Source of the DNA: Planctomycetia bacterium
Lineage (GTDB): Bacteria; Planctomycetota; Planctomycetia; Pirellulales; Thermoguttaceae
Reading direction: 5' to 3'
DNA: 47,057 nt
Assembly (NCBI GenBank): GCA_030535245.1
Contig: JAUNBJ010000016.1
Span: forward strand, 1 to 47,057
Shown: positions 43,876 to 47,057 of the stretch, piece after piece
Numbering within the stretch: the first letter of the stretch is position 1
Layout of the letters: the number at the start of each line of letters is the position of its first letter
Made by a program: the position numbers and the translations under genes
Notes under the pieces: generated by a model
Databases searched by the model: none
Told to the model about the DNA's origin: nothing
The model's input: the letters and a program-made list of their open reading frames with translations, nothing else

Positions 43876-46800
43876 TTACAGCGTTTCCATCACGGTGAGC
43901 AAACTTTGGTAGCTATCCACATCGTGATATTTTACGCCGGTTGTACTGATCTCGTTAAACAGCTTCCTGGCGCAGGATATTTTCGCCTGCTCAATCGGCC
44001 GCAGTTCGAGACTGTCCATCGAGCCTTTGGTTTCGGCAATGAAAAAAATGTGCTTCACCGCCCCTTTTTTGAAGGAAATGGCCCAGTCCGGCGAGTAATT
44101 GCCCACAGGCGTTGGAATATAGAACCCCCGCGGTCCCTTCGGCAGTTTGGCATACACGATCACCTCGTCTGCCGTGTCCAAATTCTCCGCAAAACGCCGT
44201 TCAATGCTGTCGTTTGCCGACCCATCCGTAAAGACATAATCCTGTATGGCATGTTTCGCCCGGAACGCCCTGGCATACTCGTCCGAGGTGCGGCTCATGT
44301 TGAAGATTTCCTGCGAATACGGTTCTTCGGCACTGGGCATATAGGTAATATGCTCCACCACCACCGAGGCTTTCTGCCTATTGATGATATTAATCACCCT
44401 GGCGATGAATTCCTCCGGGTTTTCACGGAACAGCTCAAGCTGCTGTTTTTTCATGCCGGCCAGAATGGCAGCAGCCGTCCGACGCGTGAGGTTGGTCCCT
44501 TCCGCAATTTTTCCGATGAGGTCATACGTCGCAAATCCGCCATGTGACCGTTCGAGCTTCTTCGTTTCGGTACGTTTCACGTTGAAATCCGCCCCCTCCT
44601 GCGTCCCTCGGGTGAGCGTGTAGGAAAGGCGAGCAACTTTCAGCTCCGTATTCATAGCGGCGATGGATTTCCTGATGAGTTCTTCGCTGCTGAATTCTAC
44701 CAAATAAGCGTAACGCTTGTTGATGCGTTCCCAGAGGTCTTGGAATGCCGCCCAGTTCTCGTTGAGTGGATTGTTCTTAACCTTGGTGTCGTGTCCGTTG
44801 CTTGCCATTTCCGCAAGGACAGACGGGTTAAAGATCGCCTGAACCAGCTTGTGGATGCTTTCCGCAAACGGAGCGAGTTCCGGTTTCATGGGGGCGAGAC
44901 GGCCTGTTTCCGCAGCGTTTCTGTAGGTGTCGGTCACGCTGCCGTTGTCGTCCACGTAATCGTTGCGGACAAGGTAGTTGTAAATGGCCGTGGCTTCCGC
45001 AGCGGTAAACGTATGCTGCTGCGTATCCGTGGAAACCGTTCTGCCGTTAAAGTATTCCACGCTTGCCCTGGTCGGACGCTCGTAAAGGTCGGATTTGATT
45101 TCGCTCTGCAAGTCGGCGACAAAACCCGCGTAACTCTCGCTTGCAATCACCGTAAGCGTGTTCACGCTCTGCACGAGCGACTCGCCGCATACTTCAACAT
45201 CCTGCCGTTCCCCGTTGCTGTTGACGCACAAACGCAGCCCGCGACCGACTTCCTGCCGTTTGGCGGTGGCATTATCCGAATACTTCAAGGTGCAAATCTG
45301 AAACACGTTCGGGTTGTCCCACCCTTCACGCAGCGCGGAGTGGGAAAAGATGAAACGCGTCGGTTCGTCAAACGACAGCAGCACTTCCTTCCGTTTAAGA
45401 ATCAGGTCGTATGCGGAGATGTCGTCCGATTCGTTCGAGCCACGCTTGACCGTGCTGTTGATGACGCGGCCTTTCTTGTCGATGGAAAAGTACCCCCTGT
45501 GCGTTTGGGTGGTGTCGATGCCGCGTAAATACGCCTGATATGCCGTGGAAAACAACGTAAGCCGCTCCTTCAAAGCCGCTGCGTATTCCTCCTCAAAAAT
45601 GCGTCCATACTCACCGGGAATTTCCTCTCCGTCCTCACCGTACTGGCGATATTTCGCCACCTCGTCAATAAAGAACAGGGAGAGGCATTTGATCCCCTGC
45701 TCGAACAGCGTCTCCTCTTTGTCGAAATGCGAATGGATGGTCTCGCGGATTTGAATACGGCGAATATCCTCCTCGTTGACGTTGCCGCTGGCTTCACCGG
45801 CCGTGAGCGTGTCGCCGTTGCTGAACGTAACCATGGCGCGGATCGGATCAATTTCGGCAATGGAAATCCCTCGATACTCCTCCAGATTTTTGGAAGCAAC
45901 ATAGAGACTGTCGCCAACCTTCAGCAGGTGCGTCTCGCGTTTCGGAGAGCCTGTCGAACGGCGGACTTCAAACTCCAGACGGGCACGCGGCGGTTTTTTG
46001 CGGTCGATGACGATGTCCGAGAGATACATATATCGATCGGTGCCGGCAAGGTTCCTCAGCTCAAAGCCCTTCACTTCAATCTTTTTGACCAGCTTTTTCT
46101 GGAATGCGTCGAGTGCGTCGAGGACGTAAACCAGGTTGTGGCTTGTCCTGTGAGTAGCCGAATAATTCAGAGAGAAGAGCGGATTAAAGTTTTTCTTCAA
46201 TGCGTTTTGCGTCGCCGTACCGCCCATCTTTTGCGGTTCGTCCAGAATGATAATCGGGCGATTCGCCTTGATAACGTCGATCGGTCTGCGGCTGCCAAAC
46301 TCATCGCGCCTGGTATAGATGATCCTTGCGGCTTCGTTTCCGCTTCGGCCCTCAACGTTTTTATCCTCGTTCATCGTGGTGTTGAACGCCTGCGTGTTTA
46401 TAATCATCACATTGATGCCGCTGTTCTGGGAAAACTCGTCGAGCTGATGCAGGTTTTTGGAGTTATACACAAAATACCGTGCTTTCAACCCGTAAAGCTC
46501 CATGAAGTGGTCCTCAAGCATTTCAAAGGATTTTTTCACCCCTTCGCGAATGGCAATGGACGGAATGACCACGATAAACTTGCTCCACCCGTAGGCTTTA
46601 TGAAGCTCGAACATGGTCTTGATGTAAACATACGTCTTGCCGGTGCCGGTTTCCATTTCGATGTCGAGTGATACCGCGCCGAGTCCGGAAACAAGGTCGT
46701 TGGAATACTTTATATTGTTTGCCGTTTGAACCGCGTGAATGTTTTTCAGCAACTCGGCCTGGGAAAGCTGAATCTTTTCGTTACGGTATGCGGTTTCGTA

Positions 46801-47019
46801 CTCTTCTTCAAGTGCCTGTTTTTCCTCATCGGACAAGGCGGAATATTCCAGTAAAAAAGAGCCTCTGCGTTCCAGGCGTTCCTCATTACTGAGCGTCTTT
46901 TCACTGCCAATATCCCGGCGATATTTGGCCATGCCGACATGAGGCTGCCCGGCAAACACGCGGACGACGCTTTCGACGGCTTCCGTCTGGAATTGCTGTA
47001 TCTTAAATTGAAATTTCAT
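43876..47019 (-). CDS. Type III restriction enzyme Res subunit
   Basis: Res is the ATP-dependent helicase-nuclease of type III restriction-modification; it needs a Mod methyltransferase partner for site recognition. The 1047-residue protein has Walker A METGTGKTY (about 119-127), the DEAD-like LDEPQKM (about 258), SATHR (motif III), and RQEVGRGLRL (motif VI). Near the C-terminus a PD-(D/E)xK nuclease is visible: NYSPDWAISF followed by FFIAETKG (about 975-1003). Length is within the family range. Its ATG overlaps the stop of the upstream gene, as is common for mod-res pairs. Confidence 0.93.
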   Translation of the reverse strand: MKFQFKIQQFQTEAVESVVRVFAGQPHVGMAKYRRDIGSEKTLSNEERLERRGSFLLEYSALSDEEKQALEEEYETAYRNEKIQLSQAELLKNIHAVQTANNIKYSNDLVSGLGAVSLDIEMETGTGKTYVYIKTMFELHKAYGWSKFIVVIPSIAIREGVKKSFEMLEDHFMELYGLKARYFVYNSKNLHQLDEFSQNSGINVMIINTQAFNTTMNEDKNVEGRSGNEAARIIYTRRDEFGSRRPIDVIKANRPIIILDEPQKMGGTATQNALKKNFNPLFSLNYSATHRTSHNLVYVLDALDAFQKKLVKKIEVKGFELRNLAGTDRYMYLSDIVIDRKKPPRARLEFEVRRSTGSPKRETHLLKVGDSLYVASKNLEEYRGISIAEIDPIRAMVTFSNGDTLTAGEASGNVNEEDIRRIQIRETIHSHFDKEETLFEQGIKCLSLFFIDEVAKYRQYGEDGEEIPGEYGRIFEEEYAAALKERLTLFSTAYQAYLRGIDTTQTHRGYFSIDKKGRVINSTVKRGSNESDDISAYDLILKRKEVLLSFDEPTRFIFSHSALREGWDNPNVFQICTLKYSDNATAKRQEVGRGLRLCVNSNGERQDVEVCGESLVQSVNTLTVIASESYAGFVADLQSEIKSDLYERPTRASVEYFNGRTVSTDTQQHTFTAAEATAIYNYLVRNDYVDDNGSVTDTYRNAAETGRLAPMKPELAPFAESIHKLVQAIFNPSVLAEMASNGHDTKVKNNPLNENWAAFQDLWERINKRYAYLVEFSSEELIRKSIAAMNTELKVARLSYTLTRGTQEGADFNVKRTETKKLERSHGGFATYDLIGKIAEGTNLTRRTAAAILAGMKKQQLELFRENPEEFIARVINIINRQKASVVVEHITYMPSAEEPYSQEIFNMSRTSDEYARAFRAKHAIQDYVFTDGSANDSIERRFAENLDTADEVIVYAKLPKGPRGFYIPTPVGNYSPDWAISFKKGAVKHIFFIAETKGSMDSLELRPIEQAKISCARKLFNEISTTGVKYHDVDSYQSLLTVMETL

Positions 47020-47057
47020 TTGGAATTGTCTCCCTCGTTTAATTCACGCTCGATGAC
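47016..47057 (-). CDS. C-terminal end of the gene upstream of res, presumably mod
   Basis: A frame open from the right edge encodes VIERELNEGDNSK and stops at TGA (47018-47016), overlapping the res start (ATGA). Position and coupling suggest the type III methyltransferase Mod, or a small gene between mod and res; the residues themselves are not diagnostic. Confidence 0.5.
   Translation of the reverse strand, partial: VIERELNEGDNSK

Overview
The window looks like a chromosome segment of a planctomycete, most likely a host-associated or anaerobic carbohydrate-degrading lineage. The evidence is a PEP-CTERM surface protein overlapping a DUF1559 (H-X9-DG) pseudopilin-like gene, a Tat-exported TolB-like beta-propeller protein, secreted and intracellular glycoside hydrolases, and very large BspA-type leucine-rich-repeat proteins. 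No plasmid or phage backbone is visible. Coding density is ordinary, but the intergenic spaces carry many hairpin-rich dispersed repeats.

Layout, left to right. 1-4050: the possible last codons of a tyrosine recombinase, a tRNA with CAT anticodon that has its own promoter and terminator, a TIGR04076-type protein, the Tat propeller protein and mnmE. 4229-6781: a promoter, the PEP-CTERM gene (its signal peptide is separated from the body by an 11-G tract that breaks the frame) and the DUF1559 gene. 6863-11094: a MITE-like element, an RND pump and an overlapping DUF502 membrane protein. 11127-15177, minus strand: a probable operon yifB/comM, ybjQ-like, NupG-like transporter and a Pro-rich membrane protein. 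15461-17079: a candidate structured RNA with promoter and terminator, then an outer-membrane beta-barrel protein. 17158-19460: greA with a small membrane protein, and gltS. 19546-22005: a secreted glycosidase-like gene between two inverted copies of a ~200-bp repeat. 22044-30027: an atypical ileS, an unrecognised gene with a near-consensus promoter, a sugar-porter MFS and a GH36/27-type alpha-galactosidase. 30360-37679: a complete F1Fo ATP synthase operon (membrane protein, then atpB-E-F-H-A-G-D-C). 37800-43680: a hairpin repeat and a tandem array of four BspA-like copies, of which two are intact and two are remnants. 43876-47057: a type III restriction subunit (Res) and the last codons of an overlapping upstream gene, presumably mod.

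How the genes fit together. Housekeeping functions are energy conservation (atp), tRNA modification and charging (mnmE, ileS, tRNA) and transcript elongation (greA). The sugar porter plus alpha-galactosidase, the secreted glycosidase and the NupG-like transporter point to polysaccharide and nucleoside scavenging. The PEP-CTERM protein, DUF1559 protein and beta-barrel form the visible cell-surface set; the BspA-like proteins have no visible signal peptide.

Most worth a second look: the structured RNA at ~15496-15638, the possibly phase-variable G-tract gene, the recombining BspA array with collapsed copies, the inverted-repeat-flanked glycosidase, the hairpin repeat family, and the ileS with altered HIGH and KMSKS motifs. 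All calls come from reading the sequence; no database search or folding program was run.
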